Source: Sipunculus nudus (Eukaryota > Annelida > Sipuncula > Golfingiida > Sipunculidae). Taken from it: 64,000 bases of DNA. The notes beneath the pieces are model-generated. The model saw only the letters and a program-made list of their open reading frames with translations. It ran no database searches and was not told the origin of the DNA. Every line of letters begins with the position of its first letter. The first letter of the stretch is position 1. The stretch lies in assembly GCA_026874595.1 (NCBI GenBank), contig CM049315.1, positions 14,721,664-14,785,663 of the forward strand, in the 5' to 3' direction. A program made the position numbers and the translations under genes. This document shows positions 1 through 12,859 of the stretch, one piece after another.

Positions 1-1588
1 TGGTAAACGAAACGCAGGAATCATCATCATCTTTTCAGGTATCACACATGAGCACAAATAAAGGCTCGGTCATCAAGGGATTTGCTATACACAACGGTCA
101 GAACTGCGGTTATAAAGTTGCGTTATTGTCCCTCTACCAGTTAATGGGGAGCTACTAATGAGTTGGCCATCAATGGATAGGCAGTCCGTGTTCCGAGTAC
201 TATTCAGAATCCTAAACCTTGGATCTAGCACAAAGCTGGGGGCTGTTAACATTTGCTGGATTTAATGGAACGATTCCCTCGTGCTTGTTCAGCCCCGGGA
301 GGCAGGATTGGTTCATTTAACGTCCAGTGTCTGTGGCACTCTGCCATGTTTGCTGTACAAATGTTTTATTCACGAAACGTATAAAACACTCTCCGGTTAT
401 ACATTTTTACGAACGAATTGCTCCAGAAAGGGCTCCCATTGCACTTACAGAACGCATACTGACTCACCAAAGCTTTAACTTTGAAGCTTTACGATAGCCC
501 GTTCATTTACAGGTCACGTGGCATGCGGGCAAGGCTTGACTGGTTCATAATGTTTTAATTTCTTACCAAATTCGATTGAATGGTTGTGTGCACTAATACG
601 GTCATGTAAAGGTAGATACATATAATCGAGCTTTTAATATGAGTTAATTATGCCCGCAAGTTAAGTATGTATCCATGGGAATACACTTTATGGAAGACAA
701 TGCGGAAGCAACAAGATATGATGATAAGGAAGATAGACCTTTGACCGCAAGGTTGTAGTATTGGTTCCCTTTGGACCCCTTTCCTCGTGCTGAGTTTCTG
801 TTCCAAAGTTATAACAATAACCCCCTCTCCAGAACGATGCAAAGGAGCCATGCAATAAGCACACAATAAAACTAGAAACTTAGTTCAAGACCACAACTAC
901 ACCTTCACTAGGTATGTGGTACACAGGGCCTGTGTCTCTGTGAGATTGATGAATATCCATCTGGGGTTTATGGACCAAAGGCTCAGGAATGTAAAAGCTA
1001 TCGATAAAGGTAGGATAAAAAAGTCGGTATGGTCGATGATATGATAGTATAAACCATAAACACCAAGTTTTATGTATGTCAGATACGCAAGCTAATGTTG
1101 TATTATATAATCACTAAATCTTATCCAAACACAATAACGTTTCCTGTATCAGACTTTTTCTGTCTCTTCCTAGAATTCTAGATTTAGATTTATTTTTGTA
1201 GATTCGTTATTTATTAATTATTATTTTCTATTATCAAATTATTGAGCCTTGCGTCAGTGCATCTTATAACACGCTTTAATTATATCTGCAAAACGTCAGA
1301 CGATAAATGTATTATTTAATATTGTTAACTGAGAATATTGTAGACATGAAAACTACAAACCTTTATTTCGAAGAATAAATTTATTTTCTTATTGTCCTTA
1401 ATTCTGTTAGTTGAAAATATGCGGACAGGAAATGAAAATTTATGTTTTAATTTAACAGGTCAACTTGATATGTTTTCGTGTTTAGTTAGGATACTAAAAC
1501 GCTTCACCCTTAGAAAAAGTGCATTATAAGGTTATCCTCCCGTGAGGTCTAGCTGGATTGCCCTAATTTGACAGTTCTAGGTAATATA
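1..1588. other. Unassigned AT-rich intergenic DNA
   Basis: I see no gene, array or recognisable element here. The open frames are under 75 codons and show no domain. Short AT-rich runs lie around 1190-1460. Nothing argues for coding. Confidence 0.6.
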
Positions 1589-1624
1589 ACAAGTGACCCA
1601 TGGGTCATGACGCTCAGCTGACTG
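1589..1624 (+). repeat. 36-bp motif shared with 48406-48441
   Basis: The stretch holds the palindrome TGACCCATGGGTCA followed by TGACGCTCAGC. It recurs at 48406-48441 with two or three substitutions, and flanking similarity fades at once on both sides. It is probably the conserved part of a dispersed repeat, possibly a degenerate SINE head read on the minus strand (GCTGAGCGTCA resembles a box A). No box B follows at tRNA spacing, so the class is open. Confidence 0.4.
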
Positions 1625-1803
1625 GGAAGAGATTCGCAAAAGGAAATTTTATCATCAGAATGGTAGTATATACCCATTCAACTGAAGCATCAAACAGATT
1701 AACCAACAGGCCAAGATTTAGTCTGTATTTATATATCTCAAAAATAGAGAAAAATGTGTAAACTTTTAAAACTAGAATGCGGGTAACCGACAAGTGACTA
1801 CAT

Positions 1804-2942
1804 GTATCTGCCAAAATCGGATAGTGAGACATGGATTGAGTGGCAAGGGGAAATAGAGTGAGGTATGTTGCATATTAGCATGGATGTCTGCAGCCTAAAT
1901 GTGTATGTAGGTTTTGCCACCTACCACAAATCCAGAAAGCTGTCCAAGCTGTATACACCTGCAAAATTTTAGGCAGAAAAGTCAAACCACTACATGTATA
2001 TGAGCGATTTTTGCCCATGGCAGACAAACAGACAAACACTGTGCAAAAATCTTTGCATGTAACCCCTCCAGTTTTGTGTATGATAAAGACCTATGTGAGA
2101 TCTAAACACATGCACAATTTTGGCCCAATCGGTCAAATGGTTCCTGAGATATGGGCTTGGATGTGTCCAGCGTTAACTAGAATGTAGGTGGCGCCACCTG
2201 TCATAAAATCAAGAAAGCTGTCCACGATGTATAAACCTGCAAAATTTTAGGCAGTTATGTCGAACCACTACAGAGAAATGAGTAATTTTAGGCCACGGCA
2301 GACTAACAGACAGACGCTTTGCAAACATTGTTACAGGTGGCGCCACCATTTTTTGTGTATGTTACAGAGCTATCAAAGGGCTACATTTGTATAAAGTTTA
2401 TTTCCTGATCGGTCAAACGGTTCCCGAGATATAAGCTTGGATGTCATCAGCGTGAACGTGAACGTAGGTGGCGCCACCTGTCATAAAATCAAAAAAGCTA
2501 TCCTGGATGTATACACATGACGAATTTCAGGTGAATTAGTCCATTCACTGCAGAGATATGAGTGATTTTAACCCAAGGCAGATGAACAGATGGACACTGT
2601 GCAAACATGGTTACAGGTGGCGCCACCATTTTTTGTGTATGTTATAAAGCAATCCAAGGGCTACATTTGTATCAATTTTATTTCCTGATCGGTCAAACGG
2701 TTCCCGAGATATGAGGGTTTATGAGTGGAAACAGACCCACAAATGGACACTGGATAGAGAGGAAAGGTCAGAGGTCAATGCAAATTGGTTAGGCACCAGT
2801 TCACATGTGACCCGATAATAGGTGTAAGTTTGGGAAAAATCGGTCCATTAGTCTCCGAAGAGTTCTCTGGAAACGAACGCCGCCGCGGCGGAGGAACTCG
2901 GTCAAAAACATAGTATCCGCAAAACCTCTTTTTGGCGGATAC
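1804..2942 (+). mobile_element. Array element A, copy 1 (non-autonomous, TIR and tandem core)
   Basis: This is a full-length-looking non-autonomous element, with a second copy at 58900-60020. It opens with GTATCTGCCAAAA and closes with the inverted sequence TTTTTGGCGGATAC. Just inside the 3' end a second GTATCCGCAAAA makes a terminal hairpin (2913-2942). The core has three units of about 280 bp, starting at 1907, 2184 and 2464. Each opens with a GTAGGTGGCGCCACC-type palindrome, followed by a conserved ATAAAATCAAGAAAGCTGTCC-like segment; a second palindrome lies mid-unit (2336, 2615). A GCC/CGG tract (2879-2890) precedes the 3' hairpin. There is no coding capacity. The plan resembles bivalve pearl/HINE elements or tandem-repeat MITEs; the superfamily is not settled. 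Similarity between the copies runs some 40 bp upstream of the TIR, so the true 5' end may lie near 1765. Confidence 0.65.
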
Positions 2943-5030
2943 AAAAAAACAGGTGGCTCCACCAGTCTGCAGAAACTAATAAAAACACTTAATGGTCAAT
3001 ATCCATGCAAAAAATCATGGTGATCTCTGCATTAGTTGTTCAGATACTTCAGTTTTTGTATCAAATTGTCCATTATTCTGAGGGATACTTCGGAGTCCTA
3101 TAGCTTGAAGGATATGGGTAACAGAGACCTAATTTCAAGTTTCCACAGGCACCTTTCATGGGCCTCCTTGCATGACAAGAATGAAGATTCTAGGTCCAGT
3201 TGTTGCGATTTGTACCCTATTGACAGATAACCACATCTTTAAAGGTCTCAAAAAAAAGAAAAAAATTCATAAAAATTTGAAAAAAAATAGAGGTGGCACA
3301 CCCAGTCTGCAGAAACTGATGGAACAGCTCATGATCAATATGTATGCCGAAAATCATGACCATCAGTGTTGTAGTTATTGAAATACTGCAGTTTTTGTAT
3401 CAAATTTTCCATTATTCTGGGGGGGAGGGGGTATTTTGGACCCATACAGCTTAAAGAATATGGGTAACAGAGACCTAATTTCAAGTTTCCATGGAGACTT
3501 TTCATGGGTCTCCCTGTGTGTCAAGAATGAAGATTCTTGGTCCAGTTTTTATGATTTGTGCCCTGTTAACAGATGTTCATATCTTTAAAGGTCTCAAAAA
3601 TACAGAAAAATTTCGTAAAAAAAAACCGAACAAATACAGGTGGTGCCACCAGTCTGCAGAAACTTATGAAATACTCCATGATCAATATCCATGCAAACAA
3701 TTATGGTTATCTCTGCATTAGTTGTTCAGATACTTTAGCTTTTGTATCAAATTTTCCATTATTCTGAGCTGTACTTTGGAGTGCCATAGCTCAAAGGATA
3801 TTGGTAACAGAGACCAAATTTCAGGTTTCCATGGAGACTTATCATGGGTCTCCCTGTGTGTCAAGAACGAAGATTCTAGGTCCAGTCGTTACGATTTGTA
3901 CCCTGTTGACAGATAACTACATCCTTAAAGGTCTCAAAAATGGAGAAAACAATTCGTGAACATTGAAAAATACAGGTGGCGCCACCAGTCTGCACAAACT
4001 GATGAAACATCTCATGATCAATATGTATGTCGAAAATCATGACCATCAGTGATGTAGTTAATGAGATGTTGAAGTTTTTGTATGAAATTTTTGACTATTC
4101 TGGGGGGTAATTTTGGGCCCCATAGCTCGAAGGATATGGGTAACAGAGACCTAATTTCTGGTTTCCATGGAGACTTTTCATAGGTCTCTCAGTGTGTCGA
4201 AAATGAAGATTCTGGGTCCAGTCGTTACGATTTGTGCCACGCTAACAGATGACAGCATCCTAAAAGGTCTCAAAAATAGAGGAAAAAATCGTAAAAAATC
4301 AAACAGTACAGGTGGCACCACCAGTCTGCAGGAACTGATCGAACATCTCATGATCAATATGTATGCCAAAAATGAAGACCATCAGTGATGTAGTTATTGA
4401 GATATTGAAGTTTTTGTATGAATTTTTTTACTATTCTGGGGGGTACTTTGGGGCCCCATAGCTCAAAGGATATGGGTAACAGAGACCTAATTTCTGGTTT
4501 CCAAGGAGATTTTTCATGGACCTCTCAGTGTGTCAAGAATTAAGATTCTAAGTCCAGTCTTTATGATTTGTGCCTTGTTAACAGATGTTCTCATTTTTAA
4601 AGGTCTCAAAAATAGAGAAAAAAATTCGTAAAAAATCGAAAAATACAGGTGGCGCCACCAGTCTGCAGGAAGTGATGTAACATCTCATGATCAATATGTA
4701 TGCCAAAAATCATGACCATCAGTCAAGTAGTTAATGAGATATTGAAGTTTTTGTATGAAATTTTTGACTTTTCTGGGGGGTACTTTGGGGCCACATAGCT
4801 CGAAGGATATGGGTAACAGAGACCTAATTTCTGGTTTCCAAGGAGATTTTTTATGGACCTCTCAGAATCCCAAGTTACAAGGTTCTAAGTCAAGCGTTTA
4901 CGATTTGTGCCTGGTTAACGGACGGACAGACGGACAGACGGACAGACAGACAGACGGACAGACGGACAGACGGACGACGGACAAAGAGTGATCGCTATAG
5001 CTCAGATGACTTTCAGTCAGCTGAGCTAAA
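2943..5030 (+). mobile_element. Array element B, copy 1 (pearl/HINE-like, six tandem units)
   Basis: This is a tandem array with a period of about 336-347 bp. Unit anchors of the form AGGTGGCGCCACCAGTCTGC start at 2951, 3291, 3638, 3974, 4310 and 4647. Each unit also carries GATATGGGTAACAGAGACCT and an A-rich end. The 3' end is (1) an ACGG/ACAG microsatellite at 4918-4982, (2) ATCGCTATAGCT, and (3) a terminal hairpin AGCTCAGATGAC / CAGTCAGCTGAGCT at 5000-5027. A tandem core plus ACGG microsatellite plus end hairpin is the plan described for bivalve pearl and DTC84 elements, later linked to Helentron-associated elements. The copy abuts element A directly and seems 5'-truncated at that junction. 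Short frames here are repeat artefacts. Confidence 0.7.
4918..4982 (+). repeat. (ACGG/ACAG)n microsatellite inside element B
   Basis: Tetranucleotide units ACGG and ACAG alternate for about 65 bp just before the terminal hairpin. The second B copy has a much shorter version at 50432-50460. The tract belongs to the element and is not an independent microsatellite. Confidence 0.85.
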
Positions 5031-6339
5031 AACGAGCCTTTGTAAGCTAAGATGCACTTTAACACGAAATTAGGTTGTGTATAGCTAATGATCTCCTCAA
5101 GGGAGACATTTGAATGAAGAGACAGTTATCGCAAAACCGTTTCTTAGAATATTAAGCTAATGGCAACTTAAATTCTGCCGTTTTTGTATACTCCATGTTC
5201 TGGTCAGTTTATCCGATGCAAGGTTATGTTGAAGAGATCATCAAACCTGAGGCTGTGTAATGTCTGTTTTAAATAGGGCATACAAAATGTGATTAATATT
5301 TATCAACGAAATAATAAAAATTAACAATTTTTGAATTTATTGTCTCTACATTAAGTCACACAGCCTTTTTTTCTCTATCATTTTTAACCTATTTTAAACT
5401 ATTTTGTAGTTTGATATTTTATATTAATTAAGATAACCGCTCCAAAAGTGTGATATTATATGGGAAGGATGGATTGAATAGCCAATAAATGTAATATATT
5501 TTATAACAGCTTATAACAGCTTTAGCTTGGCTGTCGGAGAGCCACATGTTTTCCTAGAAACCGTTCAGAGAGCGCCTTACTCGGCCTAGATTCTGAGACA
5601 CATTATCCCGGTCTATTGCTAGGATTAAGATGTTCTTCTCCTCGACCGGAACAAGCACATTTCCCTTCCTGGCAAGGGTAATCAATCATATAAACAAAAT
5701 ATATAATATGGGATAAACTCAAAACTTTAACGGACCATGGTACGGGAAAACGGGAAATATCTTAACCCGAGCCAAAATAAATTTGTTTCACAGCTCATCG
5801 TTTCAATGGATGAATCACAGGTCAGCACTACAAGTCAGAACTGAGACGGCTCTAATTAAGCACGTGCATGCATTTGGGGAAACAGCCACATTAACACTGT
5901 TTCGCGTACTACTACTATTGAATGGTGACGCTTTCGCAAATAAATTGTCACGTCGATCAACAAACCAACAAATTGTAAGTTGCAAACAGACAAACCAACC
6001 CGTCATGAGAACAACAAAATATCTTGCTGCTGAGCTAAGGAAAATAAAATTTATAGCGTTTGCTTTGGCGGGGGAATATTCAGATCGGCATTCATGATGT
6101 GTAATCTTTTACCAAAAGTGACCGGTCAGTTTAAAGGGTTTCCGTCCGCTAGTTTGTGCAAAGGTAGGTCTTTTGATTACATTTCAAATGGCAATCTTTT
6201 TAATAGAAAAGCCTAATTTCTCCGGTTTGATCACCAAACAGGTGACTTAACAATGGGTAACCCTCTCGCGCTGTTTACCACGGAAGTCTTTCTTGAATCT
6301 GACTCATAACCCCGGAGAACGCCAAGTGAAGCTTATTTT

Positions 6340-6425
6340 CTGGTCTCAGTGTCCCCTCACTTTTATTAATCTCGCCCCGTGGTTGATTAATCACCTTCCT
6401 CTGACAGTAATGCTAGGGCTGAGCT
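6340..6425. promoter_or_regulatory. Possible conserved non-coding element (homeodomain/HNF1-like)
   Basis: The stretch has higher complexity than its surroundings and carries GGTTGATTAATCACC, an imperfect palindrome close to the HNF1 consensus (10 of 13 positions), with TATTAATC 20 bp upstream. This is motif reading only; conservation cannot be judged from one sequence. Confidence 0.2.
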
Positions 6426-8429
6426 TTTTCACTGAAACAAAATGCACGGACTGTGGTTTCTATTGAAAACTACTTAGCCATTGTTGTCACTTGAGGGAAA
6501 AATAATTCTCCGGAGACACCGGTCTTCTGTTAGGTGAACGCTGCCTGCGGGCAAAAAAGGCATCTGTCAACCGGAAAATGAAGGTACTACAATAGTTTAC
6601 ATTCAACCGCGACATTTCTTATGGTTTATCCTGTCATATGGTTCATTAAAACACAAGCTTGTCCGGAATAACGATTGGTCTACACGGAACTAGTTCCCGG
6701 GCTTTTTAACATGTTGTTCACTTGGTAATCTTTACTTCCGCTTGACTAACCGGATCATTTTTCAATTTTCCTTCCCGTCTGGAACGCGGCTCCTTCACGA
6801 AGACGCATTCCTATCTCACAGACCGGTATTTATGGAGTGCTGCCCCGTTTACCTTGTTAAAAAGTTCTGACACTCATGGAGCACTGCTGTCCTAAAATGT
6901 TATCTTTACTTTCGCTCCACTTATGAGGTCTTTTTACAATTGTCTCTCCAGCCTTCAATGAAACCTGACAGGCAGATTCTTATTTCATAAATAATTGTGT
7001 ATGGAGGTAAGCGCTATGTTTAATGCTGGATAAAATAATACTTTGTACATCTTTCAGAATGTCATTTCAGTTTCGGACTACGAAACAGGGAGGTAGCACA
7101 GAATTATCTTGACGTCAGCCAGATTCGGTATACCGCATCTGCGGGTCATGGAAGCGTGATCATCCCTCTTGTTGGGGGGGGGGGGCTTTACACACGCAGG
7201 AACACCTAAGAGGCGCCGTCATTCGTGATTCAAACATGACAAGCGTTTTCTTTCTTTGAAACTATTATTTATCTCCTTGTATCGGGAACCACAAAATTAC
7301 CTTCATATTATTAGGCTTTCATTCATTCTTAATGGACAGAGATTTAAACGTACAGTTTTTACAGCTCCTACCGTTCACAGTACAGTCACCAAGCTTTTGT
7401 GTGTATGTAACTCAACAAATAGGTAACAAAGGAAGCACAGAGTCAATAGGTACAACCAAAACACATGGGTAAGATACAAACTTGAAGGCTGAGACACAAA
7501 TCCTTCCCCTCATAAATCCATCCAAAGCAAGTAATGTTGTAACACGACCCTACCTAAGGAATCAGAACTAAATGGCCTCTAGAACATATGCTAAATGTTA
7601 GATGAGACATTTCCTACTCCCGACTGAGGCCCATGACCTTTCTTCTCCAGATGACTTGGGAGCGATTACAACAACAGGGTTGGTGAACCGGGAGTCTGCA
7701 CAACATCTTGCATAATGCAGTGTAAACGCGATGGGAACATGTCAACTTCAGAGAGGAAAAGTAGGATTTCTACATATATTTCTCGGATAGTTTTATGCAT
7801 TAAAGGAAGAAAATGCAACTATGCATGTTGCCATGTCAATAACCACACAATCTCATAATTCAATTTGCCCGAACAGTATGTATATGGAGATGATGTGTAT
7901 GTTCTCATGTTATTTTACAGGTAAATTAAATATTTTATTTTAACCATTTCCTCTCATCATTTATTCGTCAGCAATAATAATACCACTTATCGAGGAGTAG
8001 AAATACAAAATAAAAATTAAATATTCTTTAAACGTCAGTTTAAATTGTTCATATTGCAGAGAAGAATATATAACGTTTAACTGCTCATATTAAAAAATAA
8101 AATATTTAATGTTCTTGTTAATATATGATTAAATATAATATTAGGTGTATTTGACTTAAATGCATTGATCAAAATAAACACTTTTCTTAAATTGCATAAA
8201 ATATCTAAATCATACATTTGTATTGCATAAAAAATATAAAGTTCATTTGTTCAGGTTTCATTGACTAGAATGGTTGGTTCAATATTCATACTGCATTGTT
8301 TTGTATGTGAATATAACAGAGCATTGAATTGATAGTTTGCAAAGTGGAACACCTGGGGTTAAGGAACATACATCTTTGTTTGGTAAACCGTTCACAACGA
8401 ACACACATGCATACCCTGTGCCTCAGCTG

Positions 8430-8650
8430 GCGGCCGGATAGCTCGATGAGTGATTTAATCTGCGCCTGGCCAAAAATCTATGTGGATTGAATTATGATCA
8501 ATTGACTCGTGCGCGGACGGTACTGTACAAGTGCATGGGGCCAAGCCAATCGGTGCAATGAACAAAACCTATCTTTGGCGCCTGGCGAAAATCGATTTAA
8601 ACGTTTTAGTTATCACAGGGCCGTCAGCTTTGCATTTTCTTTCTTGGATT
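8430..8650. promoter_or_regulatory. Possible conserved non-coding element
   Basis: About 220 bp of complex sequence sits in simple AT-rich DNA, with clustered homeodomain-like motifs (GATTGAATTATGATCAATTGA, GATTTAATC, AATCGATTTAAA). It lacks a sustained open frame beyond a 67-codon chance one. The call rests on texture and is weak. Confidence 0.2.
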
Positions 8651-10909
8651 CAGAATTTATTATTTAACCCTCCCAAGCTGCAAAATCAAGTTTTCAATCT
8701 GCAGAGGTGCCTTCGTGATCGTGTACATTGTTAATATGAAACTTACTAGTCTTTTGCCACTTTAACATAAGACAGTCTGTCGATAAACACGCCTAAGTTA
8801 GTCTAATATAAATGTCTCAATCTGACATAAATGTGCAAGTCTAAAAGTATTGCCTACCCAGTCGTGTACTCAGGGGGAAACAGAATGCACATCCCCGGTA
8901 AATGTTTTGTTAGGTCGAATAAATATTTGATGTACAAGTGTGCGCCTATCTGTTGCAACGTTCCACCAAAACGCGATAACATATTAATTTCCTTTTTGTA
9001 AAATCCCCATTGTACCATAAAAGGTCCGCTGTTTCAAAAAGACTATATATTTTTACTTTTGTCGTGTCTATTTTAAGCCCTGTTCAATAATAAATGTACA
9101 TAAAAACAATTAATAAATATCTGTATTTTCCTTTTAATCCTGTTTAGAAAAATCTAGACTGGCTGCTACGGCTGAACACGCCTTCTGAAATCAAAGAGTG
9201 GACTAAGATATCATATTTCAATTTAAAAATTTCGATAAGAACAGTGTAAGCTGAAACATTGCAGCAGAGGAACAATCCACGAAAACAATTTCCTGAAATC
9301 AATAAAAGCCTGCTTTCGGTATCATAGGCCTTTGCTCAGCAACGAGTGTATCTCTACATGAAAGAACGAGGATTGGGCCGAAAAGGGGGGTGGATTTGCG
9401 GCGACTAAATTAAAAATTCATAGGATCGATATGAAAGACTATCTGAATTCCCTACCTCCATATTTGAGAAATTTGTGTATATCCTCCCATCTCGATGTGG
9501 ATCTACGACCTAACGATGAAAATAATAGTTAATGGTGATCGATGACCACTTTCACTGGATCGATATTAATTCATTTTCCCCCGACAGTAATCCGCAACCC
9601 GAAAATTAAGCCGAATGGATATCGTCACAGCTCTGGCCTTTGTTGTCTGGATGCAGAACCCCTGCCATGCGCAGCTTTCTATTTCTCCAGCTGTTGCCCC
9701 TTGATGGTTCGATTCTTTCTTGAATCAATTCAAACATAAGTCTGTAAAGTTAATACATAGGTTGTCCAATCCGCGAATTTTGGTCACTTCACAAATCTTT
9801 GTATTATAGAAGCTCTGAACGGTTAATGGTCTGGCATCTTTACACTTTCAGGGACCGACAAAGCTGACATAGTCACTACTGTCGCCACATGGTCAAAACT
9901 TCAGGTAAAAGAGTAGACCAATGCAGTCTTTGAGCTGTGTTAATCACAGTAAATGGTCGCTGCCATAGTGATAAAAAGTATATGTGACTATAATAAGAAA
10001 GTTTACTGTAAATTTAGCATGCTGCCTGGATTGTTCTTGCAAGGGACCAAAGGTTGGGGCCCAGGTGGTATATTGGAACAGTCAACCAGCCCGCGGCCCT
10101 ACTGGTTCCAAGAACAGATGCTTGAGAAGCCCTACTCCGGTGTCTCATCTCCGACAAAGCAAATAAGAAAACTCAATCGTGGCCCACATTCAGATGCGCT
10201 GGAACCAAATGATACTTCTGTTAGGGTTTAAACCAGCCCTGGGGGTGTATTCATCGCAGAGCGGCTGTCGACTGGACAGCGAGAGTCCTTGAAAGGCTCT
10301 ATTAATGACAGCGCCATCTTATTTCAGATGAACAGCTGACCCTTCGGCCGACTCTGTGGCACCTATTCGAATGGACATCAATAGTGTCCCCTCCCCTTGT
10401 GCTGGACAGCGTTGGAAATGGTCCTGCTTTGCGCTTCATGAACTAAAACCTCCACACCGCACGGACAATAAACGCAATCAGCCTTCCCGTTTCCCCTCCT
10501 TTAGACTGCAAGTCTGCTGACCAGCACCTTGTAAGCCTCGTCGATCTGCCGTGCATTGCCACACACCGGCTTCCGAGGCTATTCAATATTACAAGTGTAT
10601 TGACTGATGTTCGCCAAATATTCCTACCGCTGACATTTTGTATGGCCCTTAATTATACTAATTATGCTGTGGTACACTTAAATGATTCATAGGCGAACGG
10701 GCTCCTTATATGAATTCTGATAAAAGACTAAGAATATACGCTGCAAGTAATCTATACAAATGACCATCTTAATTATATTAATATCTTTCCAATTTGTATA
10801 TTATCGAGACCTAAATTTCTTTTTACTTTAGAGTTCAATTTTATATCGGTTTAAATTGAAAAAAGTCAGTCTGCTTAAACTTTCCTCTTTCCCTATTTTG
10901 TATTAATTG

Positions 10910-10912
<3 letters not shown>

Positions 10913-10959
<47 letters not shown>

Positions 10960-10960
10960 G

Positions 10961-10994
<34 letters not shown>
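10913..10994. repeat. (AT)n microsatellite
   Basis: About 80 bp of AT dinucleotides, interrupted by TTAG near 10957 and TTT near 10985. Confidence 0.95.
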
Positions 10995-11645
10995 GCCCCT
11001 AATTCCTAAAAACATTTAACATTATAGAATAACTTGATGTAATCATACGAAAACAAATCCAACTTCTGATCATTTACGCAGAGAAATGATAATACAGGTC
11101 ATAATTACCCATGGTATAGAGGATTAAGTCACCGGTCCTTTGGACGCTTATGTCAACACAAAATGGCAAATTGTTTTGTTAGGAGAGAAATTATAGTCCC
11201 TCGACATTCTGGTATATCTCTGGAAGAACGTCCATGCCGCTTAGCTCCTCATTGTATTTGGATCACTATCCGCTCCGGCTGATAATTCTGGGCAGAAGTC
11301 TTTATTGCGTGGTCTTTCCTGACGACATGGCCCGGTACGTGGCATTAAGGTTCATTAGGAGATACTGTCAAGTGCAGATTTTTATGGAGTTAGGCCAATG
11401 CTCCAGCGCAGAGATAAACATGCCGTGTTCGGTGCAATGAGGTTAAAGAATTCTGGCGATCTTATCCATCTATCCGAGCGAGTCTATAACTAAACATTTT
11501 AATGTTCATATTTAAAGTTCTAATGTTGCCTAATTATTTCACTTTTACAGAATAATAAAAACAGATGGTGGAGTCAATCCAAATGTGTATATCTAATAAA
11601 GTTTTAGTAACGCTCCAGATTTGGTGATATCGAAAAAACATTGAA

Positions 11646-11683
11646 ATAGTAACTGTCGAGTCAGTTTATTAGACAGTTACTAT
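11646..11683. repeat. Perfect 12-bp inverted repeat, 14-nt loop
   Basis: ATAGTAACTGTC at 11646-11657 is matched exactly by GACAGTTACTAT at 11672-11683. It could be a hairpin or the relic of a foldback end. No element around it was recognised. Confidence 0.8.
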
Positions 11684-12664
11684 CTAAATTATTCATAGGA
11701 CAAATCCTATTGGGAGTACTGTGTTTACGGGAGTCAGTTTTTATCAAATAATAAATCGGGAATATTTCATATATTTCGGTGATCGGATGTTGCGTTAAAA
11801 AACGCAAAAAGGAGAATGAGTCATCCTGAGAATATGTCTGTGGAATAAACGTGTTATAAATGACAATAAATAAAACGGAGAAATAAAGAAGTGTATATTT
11901 TGTATCTTTCTCATCTCAGATCAGATAACGCCCACACGCCAGGATCTTTTCATGTAAGAACTCTATGCTATCTAGCACGTAACCCCTGTGTACCGGACTG
12001 TAGGAACAAAAAACAGCAGAATGTCACAACAACGCCATAACTCGTACGTTATTACATGTTTCTGAATACGCAATTGGTTGAATTAACACGAAAGTATCTT
12101 GCACCGTGATCGATAAGTAATCCATCTGTGCCAAGGTCCGTTAAAACCATGAATAGGTGGATCGCGTGTAAGCAATGACCGTATACACCGACACGTAGAG
12201 TGTATAGAACTCGGAGATAGAACTCATAATATAAGAAAAAGTGCGTAAAAATGGAACGTATAAACTTTATATACTTAAATTTTGTATAAAAATTAGACGA
12301 AATATTCCACATAACTAAAAATGTTATTTTGAATAGCGATGAATTATTTTTTCTGCGTTGAGTTGGATCATTCAAGAAAAATAACTACGCCATTTAGATT
12401 TGATTTCTTGTCGCCGAAAAACATTTCATATGAATGTTAAGCCAAAGTAACCCAATACCCTGGTATGCGTAAGACTAGACATCCTGTCATTTATTGTAGC
12501 TTTCTTCTACGTTGTCGTTTAGTATCTGGGCAGCGTACTGAAGAGAAGTTTTTTTTTTCTATTTTATCAGTTACCGTTAACCCTCGCCGAAAACAGTTTC
12601 TCTAATCTTAAGAAGACTGGAAAAACATATTTCCCTAACGGTCCGTATTACACGAGTTTAAGTA

Positions 12665-12855
12665 TAGGTATGTATATTGGTCCTTGGTTTCAACTACCGA
12701 TATGCATTCCTGGGTTTTAACTACAGACAGGCATGTTGTTACTGGGTTTTAACTAGGAGACAGGCATTTGTTCCTCGGTTTTAACTACAGACAGACATAT
12801 TGTTCCTGCTTTTTAACTAGAGACAGGCATTCCTTAGTTTTAACTACAGGCAGGC
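12665..12855 (+). repeat. Minisatellite, unit about 32-37 bp, about six copies
   Basis: The unit is roughly CAGGCATGTTGTTCCTGG plus TTTTAACTACAGA, repeated with variable length and substitutions from 12665 to 12855. It is non-coding, and no TE context is visible. Confidence 0.75.
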
Positions 12856-12859
12856 TTGC

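Larger units (their letters stand above)
5033..10010. other. Largely unassigned intergenic DNA
   Basis: No gene is recognisable. The 104-codon frame at 5783-6097 has no domain or plausible splice context and is likely chance. A homopolymer G run lies at 7178-7187. Two denser, motif-rich stretches (6340-6420 and 8430-8650) are listed separately as possible conserved non-coding DNA. AT-rich low-complexity sequence dominates 7900-8300. Confidence 0.5.
10011..12660. other. Unassigned DNA with AT microsatellite
   Basis: 10011-10570 is relatively GC-rich and complex. Its open frame (9953-10231, 92 codons) shows no domain, and no exon boundaries convince me. From 10600 on the DNA is AT-rich, with (AT)n at 10913-10994 and a 12-bp inverted repeat at 11646-11683. 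The 107-codon minus frame at 12052-12375 is in AT-rich sequence and looks accidental. Confidence 0.5.

Noticed and set aside
8608-8632. TATCACAGGGCCGTCAGCTTTG resembling the miR-2 family
   Set aside because: It differs by internal insertions from the mature miR-2 sequence, and no precursor hairpin is visible.
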